A stretch of 33,338 bases of DNA from Actinobacteria bacterium QS_8_72_14 (lineage in GTDB: Bacteria; Actinomycetota; Nitriliruptoria; Euzebyales; Egibacteraceae), in contig PXPH01000022.1 in NCBI GenBank assembly GCA_003021615.1, positions 1 to 33,338 of the forward strand. Direction: 5' to 3'. Positions within the stretch are counted from its first letter, which is position 1, and every line of letters starts with the position of its first letter. The notes under the pieces are model-generated. The model ran no database searches. It worked only from the letters and a program-made list of their open reading frames with translations, and was not told where the DNA came from. This document shows, one piece after another, positions 15,450-23,981 of the stretch. Position numbers and translations under genes: made by a program.

Positions 15450-16907
15450 ATGAGTGGCCCCCGCTCCCTGCTGGAGAAGGTGTGGGACCAGCACGTGGTC
15501 ACCGCTGAGGCCGGCGGCGACCCGGCCCTGCTGTACGTGGACCTGCACCTGCTCCACGAGGTCACCAGCCCGCAGGCCTTTGACGGCCTGCGGCTGGCCG
15601 GTCGCGGCGTGCGCCGCCCGGATCTGACGCTGGCCACCATGGACCACAATGTGCCCACCACCGACCCCTCGGTGCCGGTCGACGACGAGCTGTCGGCCAA
15701 GCAGATGCGGGTGCTGGCCGACAACTGCGCCGAGTTCGGCATCCCCTTGCTGCCGCGGGGCTCGGCCAACCAGGGCATCGTCCACATGGTCGGTCCCGAG
15801 CTGGGCCTGACCCAGCCGGGCATGACGGTGGTGTGTGGCGACTCCCACACCGCGACCCACGGCGCCTTCGGCGCGCTGGCCTTTGGCATCGGCACCAGCG
15901 AGATCGAGCACGTGCTGGCCACCCAGACGCTGTGGCAGGCCAAGCCCAAGACCATGGCCGTCGAGATCGAGGGGCGCGCGCCCTTCGGGGTGACCGCCAA
16001 GGACCTGATCCTGGCGGTCATCGCCGAGATCGGCGTCAGCGGCGGGGCGGGCCACGTTATCGAGTACCGCGGCGAAGCGGTCGCGTCCCTGTCGATGGAG
16101 GGGCGCATGACCGTGTGCAACATGTCGATCGAAGGTGGGGCCCGCGCCGGCATGATCGCTCCCGACGAGACCACCTTCGCCTGGCTCGAGGGCCGCCCGC
16201 ACGCGCCGGGCGCCCACGCCGACGGGTCGGCCTCGTTCGATGCCGCCGTCGAGGCTTGGCGGGAGCTTCCCACCGACGCGGGAGCGACGTTCGATCGCGT
16301 GGTGCGCCTGAACGCCGCTACCTTCCAGCCCACCGTGACCTGGGGCACCACCCCGGGTCAGAGCGTGCCCGTCAGTGGCCGCGTGCCCCGCCCCGAGCAC
16401 ACCGGCGACGCCGAGCAGGCTCGCCGGGCGCTGACCTACATGGGCTTGGACGGCGGCGAGGCCATCACCGACATCCCCATCGACCGCGTGTTCTTGGGCT
16501 CGTGCACCAACGCGCGGCTGTCCGACCTGCGTGCCGCCGCCCGGGTCGTGACCGGCCGCCGGGTGGCCGACAATGTCCGGGCGATGGTCGTGCCGGGCTC
16601 GACGCTGGTAAAGGCTCAGGCCGAGGCCGAGGGGCTCGACCGGGTCTTTACCGAGGCCGGCTTCGAGTGGCGCCAAGCCGGCTGCTCCATGTGTCTGGGC
16701 ATGAACCCCGACGTGCTGGCCCCCGGCGAGCGCTGCGCCTCCACGTCCAACCGCAACTTCGAGGGCCGCCAGGGCAAGGGCGGGCGCACCCACCTGGTCA
16801 GCCCGGAGATGGCCGCCGCGGCGGCGCTGGCGGGCCATTTCGTGGACGTGCGCGACGACCCGCGCGCCGGCGATGCCACCGAGGCGCGCGACACCCGGGG
16901 GGCGTGA
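15450..16907 (+). CDS. leuC: 3-isopropylmalate dehydratase large subunit
   Basis: LeuC carries the [4Fe-4S] cluster of isopropylmalate isomerase, which with LeuD interconverts 2- and 3-isopropylmalate. The 485-residue protein has the aconitase-family signatures: [43 protein letters not shown] with the first cluster Cys, and [14 protein letters not shown] with the other two. [20 protein letters not shown] closes the family core. The ATG at 15450 follows GAGAAGG and gives the normal N-terminus [16 protein letters not shown]. Its TGA overlaps the leuD ATG by one base (TGATG), so the two subunits are translationally coupled. The last 20 or so residues are a hydrophilic tail. Confidence 0.97.
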   Translation: MSGPRSLLEKVWDQHVVTAEAGGDPALLYVDLHLLHEVTSPQAFDGLRLAGRGVRRPDLTLATMDHNVPTTDPSVPVDDELSAKQMRVLADNCAEFGIPLLPRGSANQGIVHMVGPELGLTQPGMTVVCGDSHTATHGAFGALAFGIGTSEIEHVLATQTLWQAKPKTMAVEIEGRAPFGVTAKDLILAVIAEIGVSGGAGHVIEYRGEAVASLSMEGRMTVCNMSIEGGARAGMIAPDETTFAWLEGRPHAPGAHADGSASFDAAVEAWRELPTDAGATFDRVVRLNAATFQPTVTWGTTPGQSVPVSGRVPRPEHTGDAEQARRALTYMGLDGGEAITDIPIDRVFLGSCTNARLSDLRAAARVVTGRRVADNVRAMVVPGSTLVKAQAEAEGLDRVFTEAGFEWRQAGCSMCLGMNPDVLAPGERCASTSNRNFEGRQGKGGRTHLVSPEMAAAAALAGHFVDVRDDPRAGDATEARDTRGA

Positions 16908-17494
16908 TGCAGCCGGTCACGGTGATCACCGGGACGATGGCGCCGCTCTATCGCGCCGACGTCGACACCGACCAGATCATGCCCAAGCAGTTCCTCAAGC
17001 GCGTGGAGCGCACTGGCTTTGGGCAGTTCGTCTTCCACGACTGGCGCGAAGACCCCGACTTCGTGCTCAACGACCAGCGCTACGCGAGCGCGACCGTGCT
17101 GGTCACCGGGCCCAACTTCGGCTCGGGCTCGTCGCGTGAGCACGCGCCGTGGGGGCTGCAGCAGCACGGCTTCGAGGCGATCATCGCGCCCAGCTTCGCC
17201 GATATCTTCAAGACCAACTGCGCCAAGAACGGGCTGTTGACCGTCGAGCTCGACGACGATCACATCCGCGAGCTCGTCGCCCTCGCTCACGCCGATCCGG
17301 CGGCCCAAATCCGCATCGACTTGCCCGAGCAGACCGTGGAGTCCGCCGCTGGCGTGGCACGCTTCGACATCGATGCCCACACCAAGCACATGCTGGTGGC
17401 AGGCCTCGACCCCATCGGGTTGACGCTGCAGCACCAGACCCGCATCGGCGAGTTCGAGGCCCGCCGGCTGGCCCACCGACCCACCACCGCGTGA
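16907..17494 (+). CDS. leuD: 3-isopropylmalate dehydratase small subunit
   Basis: LeuD is the swivelling small subunit of isopropylmalate isomerase. The 195 residues are the usual length. The family signatures are YRADVDTDQIMPKQFLKR near the N-terminus, GPNFGSGSSREHAPWGLQQ at 68-86 for substrate binding, and APSFADIFKTNCAKNGLL. The start overlaps the leuC stop. leuB, which would complete this branch, is not in the window. Confidence 0.97.
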   Translation: MQPVTVITGTMAPLYRADVDTDQIMPKQFLKRVERTGFGQFVFHDWREDPDFVLNDQRYASATVLVTGPNFGSGSSREHAPWGLQQHGFEAIIAPSFADIFKTNCAKNGLLTVELDDDHIRELVALAHADPAAQIRIDLPEQTVESAAGVARFDIDAHTKHMLVAGLDPIGLTLQHQTRIGEFEARRLAHRPTTA

Positions 17495-17565
17495 CGCCGC
17501 GCCCCACCCCAGCGTGGGCACCGCCGTCGGGGCGCAACCGCTGTCTCGCCACGCAAGGCCATGCC

Positions 17566-18190
17566 ATGGAGCTCACACTCGAGGCCGACGACGGACGCAC
17601 CCAGAGCGCCCGCTGGCGCGATGCCAAGCCGGCCCGCCGCGGCGGGGCGGTATTGCTACCCGGGCTCGGCTATCACCCCCAGAAGCCGCTGCTGCACTAC
17701 ACCACCAAGGTGTTGCGCACGTCCGGCTATCCAGTGCTGGAGGTGTGGTATCGCTATGACGCCGCCGCCGCGGCCGAGTTCGAGGACTGCGCCCGCGCCG
17801 ACGGTGTGGCCGCCTGTCGGGCGGCCGCCGAGCGCGGCGGGCGTCGGCAAATCGCTGGGGACCCGCCATCTCGCCGAGTTGGTGTGGGCCGGTGAGCTCG
17901 ACGACGTGGCCACCGTGTGGCTCACCCCGCTGCTGACCCACGCGGGAGTGGTCGACGCGCTGGCCGCGCGCACTGCTCCCACGCTGGTAGTCGCCGGCGG
18001 CCAGGACGACGCCACGCCGCCCGACGCCGTGGACCGGCTGCGCCACGAGGCGGCCCCCACGACCCACGTGGTCACCGTCGCCGGGGCCGACCACGGCTTG
18101 GAGCGCACCGCCCCTCGCGACTCGGTGGACGCCCTCGGCGAGGTCGTCGACGCCCTGGCCGGGTTCGTGGTGGGGCTGGCGCGCGGGTGA
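17566..18190 (+). pseudogene. Alpha/beta-hydrolase-like gene broken by a frameshift
   Basis: The first part (ATG at 17566) reads MELTLEADDGRTQSARW, then GGAVLLPGLGYHPQKPLLHY and EVWYRYDAAAAAEFEDCA. It runs to about 17839 before the frame is lost and a stop appears at 17895. The second part, in the +2 frame, resumes at 17840 with GVGKSLGTRHLAEL, the nucleophile elbow, and continues with TVWLTPLL, PTLVVAGGQDDATPP and VAGADHGLE to a TGA at 18190. Together they cover one small hydrolase of about 208 residues, with Ser, Asp and His all present. The strand normally just before VGKSLG is shortened, so a small deletion not divisible by three is likely. It may be a true pseudogene or a sequence error. 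It lies 71 bases after leuD. Confidence 0.75.
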
Positions 18191-18211
18191 CGCCGCGGGG
18201 GTCCAGTCTGG

Positions 18212-19310
18212 CTAGGTCGTCTCGGCGCCCTGGGCCGCGCGCAGCCGGGTTTTCTCCTTGCGCGCCCAGGCGGCCTTGGCCTTGGCGGTGGCCACGCGCT
18301 CGGACTTGCCCTCGGCGATGAGCTGATCGTAGGTTTCCTGGTCGATCTGCACGCCCTCGAGCTGAGGCTCGGAGTCGCCACCGCCGCCGGAGCCGCCGCT
18401 CTGCTCGTCGGCGGCTGCGCCGGCGGCCGCCGTCGCCGGCGCTGCGCCGGCGGGTGCCGTCGCCGGGGCTTCGACGCCGGCCTGCGCCTCTTGCTCGGCA
18501 GCGCCAAACCGCGGGGTCAGCGCGAGGATGTGGCAGTGCTGGCGCCATCGGGCCAGGGCCTCGTCCTCGTCGGCGACGTTGAGGCGGGCGGCCAGCATCT
18601 TGGTGGCGATGCACCTGGGCCACCGCCGAGCGGATGTCCTTGGAGCGCACCGTGAGCTCGACCTCGTCGGACTCGGCCAGGCCCGGCACGTGTTGCTCGT
18701 CGGGGTCGTTGGGGCCGTCCAGGGCGTACACCGTGTCGTTGTCCCACACGAACCAAATCGCCTGCGCCCGCGTGGTCTGCGGCGTGCGGTGGCGGCCCTT
18801 GAGCACGCCGCGGAAGAGCTGCACGCCGGTGCGCCGGTCGCCCCGGCCGGGCACCGTCACCCACAGGATGTCGCCCTTCTTCAAAGCGGCCGCGAAGGTC
18901 TGCTGGAGGAAGGTGGGCAGGCTGCCGCCTCGGCCGGCCTCGATGAACACCGGGACCGAGCCGGCCTGCTGCCCGTCGATGAAGAAGTGGGCGGGGTGCT
19001 CGCCGCTCTCGGCAAAGATCACGTCGTGGAGGTAGGTGCGGAACTCGTCCTCGGCGAACTCGCCCTCCAGGGTGATGCGCCGCACCGCCGAGGCGTACAG
19101 CTCGTGACCGTCGGGATCGGTCAGCGTGAACTGCTCGCGGTAGTAGCCCTGCGGGCCTTGGTAGCGCCGCAGGACCGCCACGGGACGGGCCGGGCCGGGC
19201 AGCCCCCCCTCGAGCCGCACGACCGGATCCAGCAGGTCGGGATCCACCTGGCTGGCCTGATAGATCTCTCGATCCAGGACCAACGCGTAGTGCAGATCCG
19301 CGCGGACCAT
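18212..19310 (-). pseudogene. Unknown conserved-looking protein broken by a one-base frameshift
   Basis: From the ATG at 19310 (AGGGAG ten bases upstream) the frame gives MVRADLHYALVLDREIYQAS through ELTVRSKDIRSAVAQVH. It then loses coding character near 18608. The second frame resumes at about 18604 with TKMLAARLNVADEDEALARW and runs to the stop at 18212. Removing one base near 18605-18608 restores AQVHATKMLAARL, so a single inserted base explains the break. The rebuilt protein has about 365 residues: a first half with IWFVWDNDTVYALDGP, slightly like FMN-binding split-barrel proteins, an Ala/Gly-rich linker, and a Lys/Arg-rich C-terminal helix. I do not recognise it. Indel in the assembly or true inactivation are both possible. 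Confidence 0.7.
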
Positions 19311-19352
19311 GAGCGATCGGCTCCCTGGCGGCAGTTAACGGGTGCCCGGAGT

Positions 19353-19366
19353 GTATCGGGCGATAC
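19353..19366. promoter_or_regulatory. Palindrome in the divergent promoter region
   Basis: GTATCG-GG-CGATAC is a perfect inverted repeat in the 214-base gap between the minus-strand gene starting at 19310 and the plus-strand gene starting at 19525. It overlaps candidate -10 elements on both strands (TACCCT on plus at 19364-19369, TACACT on minus). Its size and place fit an operator for a dimeric repressor. No regulator gene adjoins it. Confidence 0.35.
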
Positions 19367-19524
19367 CCTGCTTCCCTGTAGCCTCGCTCGGAGGTCGACA
19401 AACCCGCCGACCCAGCACCCGGCCCCCTTGGTGCCCGCCCCCGGCTGTCGTTTCAGCGCCCGGCGACCGCCCGTTGCCACGCTGGGCCGCCGCCCCCGGG
19501 CGCCAGCGCCGCCAGGAGCCTGCG

Positions 19525-20424
19525 ATGACCGCTCACGCCGCGATCGCCGCCCAAGACCGTTGGACCGCCGCCGGGGCGGGGCTGCGCGTGCGGTGCTACG
19601 ACCCGCCGGCGCCCCAGGCGACGGCGGTCGTGCTACACGGGCTGGTCGCCGGCATCGACCCGCTGATGGCCGCGCGGCCCGGTGTCGACCCGTTCGAGCG
19701 CCTGGCGGCCGAGGGCCTGGCGGTCGCGGCGCTCGACTGGCCCGGGCACGGTCGCAGTGGTGGTCGCCGCGGCGTTTTGTCCTACCGGGCGGCCATGGCG
19801 GCCGTGGGGGCGGCGGTGGATCTGGCCGTAAACCGCTGGCCCACGCCGGTGGGGCTGGTGGGCACGGGTCTGGGGGGCACCCTGGCTCTCTACGGCGGGA
19901 TCGAGGACCGCCGCGTGGGGGCGGTGGTCGCCCAGGGGCCGGTGGACCTTCGTGACGTGGTCACGGTGCCCACCAGGGCGGGCCTGCGCTCGCTGCCGAC
20001 GGTGGCGGCGAGGCTGCGCCGGCGGCTGCCACCAGGGGTGGCCCGGCGCACCCCGGTGTCGGCGCGGCTGCTGGTGGGCCGCTTTGATCTCGCCGGCGAT
20101 CCCGCCACCGCCGAGGCGCTGTGGCGCCATCCCCAAGCCGTGCGGCGCTACCCCTTGGAGCCGCTGGCCAGCTTGCTGCTCGAGCCGGCCGACAAGCCCG
20201 ATGTCGCCGCCGCCCGCGCCCCCACGTTGCTGGCCGCCGGCGACGCCGACCCCTTGCAACAGCCGGGCGGGCTGCAGCGCGTGGCGGCCCGCTTGGCCTG
20301 CCCGAAGCGCACCTGGGTGCTGCCGGGCGCCGGCCCCCAGCTGCTGGTCGACCATCCCGAGGCCACAGCGCCGACGTTCGGCGCGTTTCTGCGTGAGCAC
20401 CTCACCGACGCCGCGACCGGCTGA
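19525..20424 (+). CDS. Alpha/beta-hydrolase-fold protein lacking catalytic Ser and His
   Basis: The fold is clear over 299 residues and close to the monoacylglycerol-lipase-like group. It has AVVLHGLVAGIDPL with the oxyanion loop, ALDWPGHGRSGGRRG, the nucleophile elbow, and PTLLAAGDADPL with the acid. The elbow reads VGTGLGG (112-118), so the usual Ser is Gly115. The His segment reads PGAGPQLL (267-274), where family members have GAGH, so the His is Pro271. Two independent triad losses with an otherwise intact frame suggest a non-catalytic protein, perhaps ligand-binding or structural. The codons are clean (GGT and CCC), so single-base error is unlikely to explain both. The ATG at 19525 follows AGGAG by six bases. 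Confidence 0.85.
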   Translation: MTAHAAIAAQDRWTAAGAGLRVRCYDPPAPQATAVVLHGLVAGIDPLMAARPGVDPFERLAAEGLAVAALDWPGHGRSGGRRGVLSYRAAMAAVGAAVDLAVNRWPTPVGLVGTGLGGTLALYGGIEDRRVGAVVAQGPVDLRDVVTVPTRAGLRSLPTVAARLRRRLPPGVARRTPVSARLLVGRFDLAGDPATAEALWRHPQAVRRYPLEPLASLLLEPADKPDVAAARAPTLLAAGDADPLQQPGGLQRVAARLACPKRTWVLPGAGPQLLVDHPEATAPTFGAFLREHLTDAATG

Positions 20425-20524
20425 CCTTCAGACCGCTACCGGGCTGACCCCGGCGGTGACCGCGGCCGCGGCGCGGCCGACCCCGGTGCACACGGCGGGC
20501 GCGCCGCGCCCCCAGGCAGCCGGC

Positions 20525-20956
20525 TCAGGGGCGCCTTGGCGTGGCGGTGTTAGCCGCGAGGTGGGCCACGACGCCGTGGTCGACCAGCCATGGCCACAGG
20601 CCCTCGATCAGCGCCAGGCTGGCGAGCCCGCCCCGATCGGCCCAGCACGCGCCGTCGGCGTCACCGCCGGGGCGGGCCGGCGCGTGGCCCACGTTGACCC
20701 AGTAGTCGAGGATCACGAAGTGGTGGCCTGCGCCCATGTGCTCGACCACGCCGCACAGCGGGCCGACGCGGCCGGCGAGGCCGGTCTCCTCGGCCAGCTC
20801 CCGGCGCACTGCCACCTCGAGGGGCTCGCCGGCGCCGACCCGCCCCCCGGGAAGCGACCAACGCCCCGCCGCCGGCGGGTTGCGCCGGCGCACCACCAGC
20901 AACCGCCCGGCGCGCACGACCACGGCGCCGACGGCGAGCTGGGGCTGTGTGGCCAC
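20525..20956 (-). CDS. Nudix hydrolase family protein
   Basis: The 143-residue protein contains a complete Nudix box, GRVGAGEPLEVAVRRELA followed by EETGL, matching the Gx5Ex7REUxEExGU pattern that binds the metal and hydrolyses nucleoside diphosphates linked to another group. The rest (AVGAVVVRAGRLLVVRRRNP, then GHHFVILDYWVN) is like the ADP-ribose pyrophosphatase or MutT group; the substrate cannot be told. The GTG at 20956 has no ribosome site, but TACCCT ends seven bases before it, so it may be leaderless. It is convergent with the gene ending at 20424 and divergent from the FHA regulator. Confidence 0.85.
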   Translation of the reverse strand: MATQPQLAVGAVVVRAGRLLVVRRRNPPAAGRWSLPGGRVGAGEPLEVAVRRELAEETGLAGRVGPLCGVVEHMGAGHHFVILDYWVNVGHAPARPGGDADGACWADRGGLASLALIEGLWPWLVDHGVVAHLAANTATPRRP

Positions 20957-21100
20957 ACCGGTCAGGGTATGCCCACGATGACGCTGGCGACGGCCCCGCC
21001 GGCTGGCGCTTTGCGGCTGGAGCTCGCCGCACGGGGTCGGCGACCGCCCGGGCTCGCTAGCGGTAGGCTGCACTGGCTTGCCCTCGAGGTCGACACGCGG

Positions 21101-21712
21101 ATGGAGGTGACACAACCCACCGTGGTAGGCCCCGCAAAGCGATTGACGCCGCTGCCCAGCCTGGTGGTGACCGGGGAAGGCCCGCTGCAGGGCCACAGCT
21201 TCTCGTTGGATGGCGACGAGCTCGTCGTCGGGCGCCGCGAGCACAGCGACGTCCACATGCCCGACCCCCACGTGAGCCGCACGCACGCGGTCATCCGCAA
21301 GCACAGCGGAGCGGTGTGGATCGAGGATCTCGGCTCCACCGGCGGGACGTGGGTCAACGACCAGCAGGTCGCCGGCGCGCGGGCGCTGCGTCACGGCGAT
21401 CAGGTCCGCTTCGGTGCCGTGACCACGCGCTTCGAGGACCGCACCGCCGCCATGGAGCGCGAGGACGACACCGAGATGATGGAGGTCGCACCCAACGAGG
21501 TGGGCCCCGACCTGTCGCCGCGCCAGAAGGAGGTCCTTACATACCTGCGCGACGGGCTGACCAACCCCGAGATCGCCCGCCGCCTGGACGTCACCGAGCG
21601 CACGGTGAAGGCCCACTGCCAGGAGGTCTTCGACCGCCTGGGCACCCGCAATCGCACGGCGGCGGTGGCTGCGGCGCTGCGGCTGGGGCTGCTGTCCGAG
21701 GACGAGGACTGA
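21101..21712 (+). CDS. FHA domain-LuxR-type HTH fusion regulator
   Basis: The 203-residue protein joins an N-terminal FHA domain (about 20-112) to a C-terminal LuxR/GerE helix-turn-helix (138-198). The FHA phosphothreonine-binding residues are visible: GRREHSD (44-50), SRTHA (59-63) and DLGSTGGTWVND (76-87). The DNA-binding part reads LSPRQKEVLTYLRDGLTNPE, then TERTVKAHCQEVFDRLG. There is no receiver domain, so it would respond to a Ser/Thr-kinase-phosphorylated partner instead of a histidine kinase. The ATG at 21101 is favoured. A GTG at 21122 has GGAGGTGA 11 bases upstream and is an alternative. It precedes the ParA operon by 324 bases on the same strand. Confidence 0.88.
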   Translation: MEVTQPTVVGPAKRLTPLPSLVVTGEGPLQGHSFSLDGDELVVGRREHSDVHMPDPHVSRTHAVIRKHSGAVWIEDLGSTGGTWVNDQQVAGARALRHGDQVRFGAVTTRFEDRTAAMEREDDTEMMEVAPNEVGPDLSPRQKEVLTYLRDGLTNPEIARRLDVTERTVKAHCQEVFDRLGTRNRTAAVAAALRLGLLSEDED

Positions 21713-21785
21713 CGCTGTGGGCGTGGCGCGTGGCGACAGGCTCTCGACGGTCCGCTAAGGTGGTCATGGGCCAACGAGGCCCCGC

Positions 21786-21870
21786 CCTCCGTACGAACCC
21801 CTCGGAGGTCTCTCATACAAATCACGGGTCGACTCGCCACCCCTCGCTCTGTGTTGAGCGACCGGTGGCG
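21786..21870 (+). ncRNA. Structured leader or small RNA upstream of the ParA operon
   Basis: The 324-base gap before parA has no coding frame I can support but holds strong inverted repeats. CCTCCG (21786-21791) pairs with CGGAGG (21803-21808). CGCCACC (21835-21841) pairs with GGTGGCG (21864-21870), then across a CC/CC internal loop TCGCTC (21844-21849) pairs with GAGCGA (21856-21861), capped by TGTGTT. A third hairpin, CAGAGTG/CGCTCTG with loop GAATAAGC, lies near 21951-21972. The long hairpin is two-part and symmetrical, as in structured RNAs. The actinobacterial 6C RNA also lies near partition genes, but no run of six C is present. Function is unknown. Confidence 0.4.
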
Positions 21871-22036
21871 GAGGCCCGACTGGCTGCCCCTCGGCCCTGT
21901 TGTGCGTCGGGTCGGCCCGCCGACGCCGGCGCGGGGCCGATGCGCCAGAGTGGAATAAGCCGCTCTGAGCAGGGCTCGCCTCGGAGGGCGGGACCTCGTC
22001 GGCTTCTTGTGCTCCGGCCGCGACGTGTGAAGGCTC

Positions 22037-22876
22037 ATGTCCCCCGCCCCGCCGGCCAGCTCGACGGCCACCGTCTTTGCGGTGGCCAATCAGAAGGGCG
22101 GCGTGGCCAAGACGACCACCACCCTGTCGCTGGCGGGGGCGATGGCCGCCCAGGAGCTGGCCGTGCTGGTGGTCGACCTCGATCCCCAGTCCTGTGCGAC
22201 GTTCGCTCTGGGCTTTGATCCCGACGCGCTGGAGCCCACCGTCGAGGACGTCTTGAGCGGCCGTGCGGGGCTGGCAGCCACCGTGCGCCAACATCCCGAG
22301 ACCGATCTCGTCCCGGCCTCGATCGATCTGGCGGGGGCTGAGGTCGCCCTGCTGACGCGCCCAGGGCGGGAGTACGCCCTCAGCGCCGAGCTGGAGCCGC
22401 TGCGGGAGACCTACGACGCCATTTTGGTCGACTGCCCCCCGTCGCTGGGCGTGTTGCCCCTCAACGCGTTGACCGCCGCCGACCGGGCCCTCGTGCCGCT
22501 GCAGTGCGAAACGCTGAGCCACCGGGGCGTGTCCCAGCTGCTGGAGACCATCGCCGACGTCCAGCGCCTGACCCACCGGGGTTTGGAGGTCGCCGGGCTG
22601 GTCGCCACCATGTTCGACGGACGCACGCGCCACGCCCGCGCGGTTGTGGCCGACGTCACCGAGCGCTACGGCCTGCCGCTTTTGGGTGTGCCGGTGCGCA
22701 AAAGCGTGCGTTTCGCCGAGGCCAACAACCGCGGGGTGACGATCCACGCCCACGAGCCCGGCGTGCCCGGCGCTGCCGCCTATCGGGTGCTGGCCGCCGA
22801 GTTGCTGGGCCTGCCCGTCGACCCCGACGACCGGGCCCGCGCTCAAGGCCGCCAGCAAACGAAAGCGTCACCGTGA
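22037..22876 (+). CDS. ParA/Soj-family ATPase
   Basis: This 279-residue protein has the deviant Walker A motif of ParA ATPases, QKGGVAKTTTT (19-29), with both signature lysines. It also has VVDLDPQSCATFALGF (switch I region) and AILVDCPPSLGVLPLNALTAAD (Walker B). No N-terminal DNA-binding domain is present, so it is of the short Soj/MinD-like type. No parB or centromere sites adjoin it, so it is probably an orphan ParA that positions some other cargo. Its TGA overlaps the GTG of the next gene (GTGA). The ATG at 22037 has only AAGG upstream as a ribosome site. Confidence 0.88.
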   Translation: MSPAPPASSTATVFAVANQKGGVAKTTTTLSLAGAMAAQELAVLVVDLDPQSCATFALGFDPDALEPTVEDVLSGRAGLAATVRQHPETDLVPASIDLAGAEVALLTRPGREYALSAELEPLRETYDAILVDCPPSLGVLPLNALTAADRALVPLQCETLSHRGVSQLLETIADVQRLTHRGLEVAGLVATMFDGRTRHARAVVADVTERYGLPLLGVPVRKSVRFAEANNRGVTIHAHEPGVPGAAAYRVLAAELLGLPVDPDDRARAQGRQQTKASP

Positions 22877-23190
22877 GCGACGAGTTCGACCGCATCCGTC
22901 CGCCGCGGCGTCGGGTGCGCGCGCGCGGCGACGACGGTGAGCCCGCGCCGCCGGGCGGGGGCCGCCAGGCGCTGTTCTCCGGCGGGGTCGCCCGGTCCGA
23001 GCCCGCCAAAGCCGCCGGCGCGGCTATTCGCTGCTCGCGCTGTGCGGCGACGAGCCCGCTGGACGTGCGCACCGCGATGCGCGCGGCCCTGCCGCTGATG
23101 CTGGTGGCGCCCTGGCGCCGCGAGCCGGTGTTTGCCCGGTGCCCGGCGTGCCGGCGGCGCAGCTGGCTGGCGATCGAGGCCCGGCGGTGA
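22873..23190 (+). CDS. Small zinc-ribbon protein of unknown function
   Basis: The 105-residue protein starts at a GTG overlapping the parA stop by four bases. The first 45 residues are Arg/Gly/Pro-rich and likely disordered (RIRPPRRRVRARGDDGEP). Then two Cys-x2-Cys pairs, C54/C57 (CSRC) and C90/C93 (CPAC), form a probable zinc ribbon around a middle helix (LDVRTAMRAALPLML). I do not recognise a named family. Its place directly after parA suggests it works with the ATPase, perhaps as cargo or adaptor, but this is inference. Confidence 0.75.
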   Translation: MSDEFDRIRPPRRRVRARGDDGEPAPPGGGRQALFSGGVARSEPAKAAGAAIRCSRCAATSPLDVRTAMRAALPLMLVAPWRREPVFARCPACRRRSWLAIEARR

Positions 23191-23981
23191 GCGGCGCCGA
23201 GCCCGAGCCCGCCACGCTGCTGACATTGGCGGCCGAGGCGGCGCGCGCCGCCGGTGACGAGCTGCAGCGCTGGTTCGGCGATGCGGGCGCGGTGACCCGC
23301 AAGTCGTCGTCGACCGACTACGTCTCCGAGGCTGACCGGGCCAGCGAGGCGGTGCTGGTTCAGCGGTTGCAGGACGCCCGCCCCCACGACGCGGTCCTGG
23401 GCGAGGAGGGCGGCGAGCGCAGCGGCACCAGCGGGCTGCGCTGGGTCGTGGACCCTCTCGACGGCACGGTCAACTTCCTGTACGGGCGCCGGCCCTGGTC
23501 GGTCAGCGTGGCCTGCGTCGACGACCACGGCGCGCTGGTCGGGGTGGTCCACGAGCCCCAGCGCGGCGAGGTCTTCAGCGCCGCCCGCGGCGCCGGGGCG
23601 GCCCTCGACGGTGACGCGATTGTCTGCAACGACACCCTCGCCCTGGCCCAGGCGCTGGTGGGCACCGGCTTTTCCTACGACCGCCAGGCTCGGGCCGTGC
23701 AGGGGCGGATCGTGGCCCGGGTGGCGCCGGCGGTGGGCAACCTGCGCCGGCCCGGCTCGGCGGCGCTGGACCTGTGCGATGTGGCGTGCGGACGCCTCGA
23801 CGCGTGGTATGAGGACTACTTGAGCAGCTGGGACACCGCCGCCGGCGCGCTGATTGCCACCGAGGCGGGGGCTGCCGTGCGCGGCTTTGGCGAGCGCGGG
23901 CTGTTGGTGGCTGCGCCGTCGCTGGCCGACGAGCTCCACGCGCTGATCACCGCCGAGGAGGCCCAGGTGGCCTCGCGATGA
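23187..23981 (+). CDS. Inositol monophosphatase family protein
   Basis: The 264-residue enzyme has the metal-dependent phosphatase signatures: the EE pair in VLGEEGG, WVVDPLDGTVNFLYGRRPW with the catalytic Asp cluster, and the C-terminal SSWDTAAGALIATEAGA. Members hydrolyse inositol-1-phosphate, fructose-1,6-bisphosphate, histidinol phosphate or PAP; the sequence alone does not decide. The inositol phosphatase role is common in actinobacteria, which need inositol for phosphatidylinositol and mycothiol. The GTG at 23187 overlaps the zinc-ribbon stop by four bases, and its own stop overlaps the next ATG, so it is translated as part of the chain. Confidence 0.9.
   Translation: MSGAEPEPATLLTLAAEAARAAGDELQRWFGDAGAVTRKSSSTDYVSEADRASEAVLVQRLQDARPHDAVLGEEGGERSGTSGLRWVVDPLDGTVNFLYGRRPWSVSVACVDDHGALVGVVHEPQRGEVFSAARGAGAALDGDAIVCNDTLALAQALVGTGFSYDRQARAVQGRIVARVAPAVGNLRRPGSAALDLCDVACGRLDAWYEDYLSSWDTAAGALIATEAGAAVRGFGERGLLVAAPSLADELHALITAEEAQVASR

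Noticed and set aside
17149-17895. Long frame starting within leuD and running into the hydrolase
   Set aside because: The first two-thirds is a shadow of leuD; only the part from 17566 codes for the broken hydrolase.
21784-21812. tRNA-like T-arm on the minus strand (GGGGTTCG)
   Set aside because: The loop is eleven bases and there is no acceptor, D or anticodon arm around it.
21713-22036. 6C RNA or a c-di-GMP/c-di-AMP riboswitch
   Set aside because: No run of six C in a stem-loop and no match to the conserved cores I know; only the genomic position is similar.
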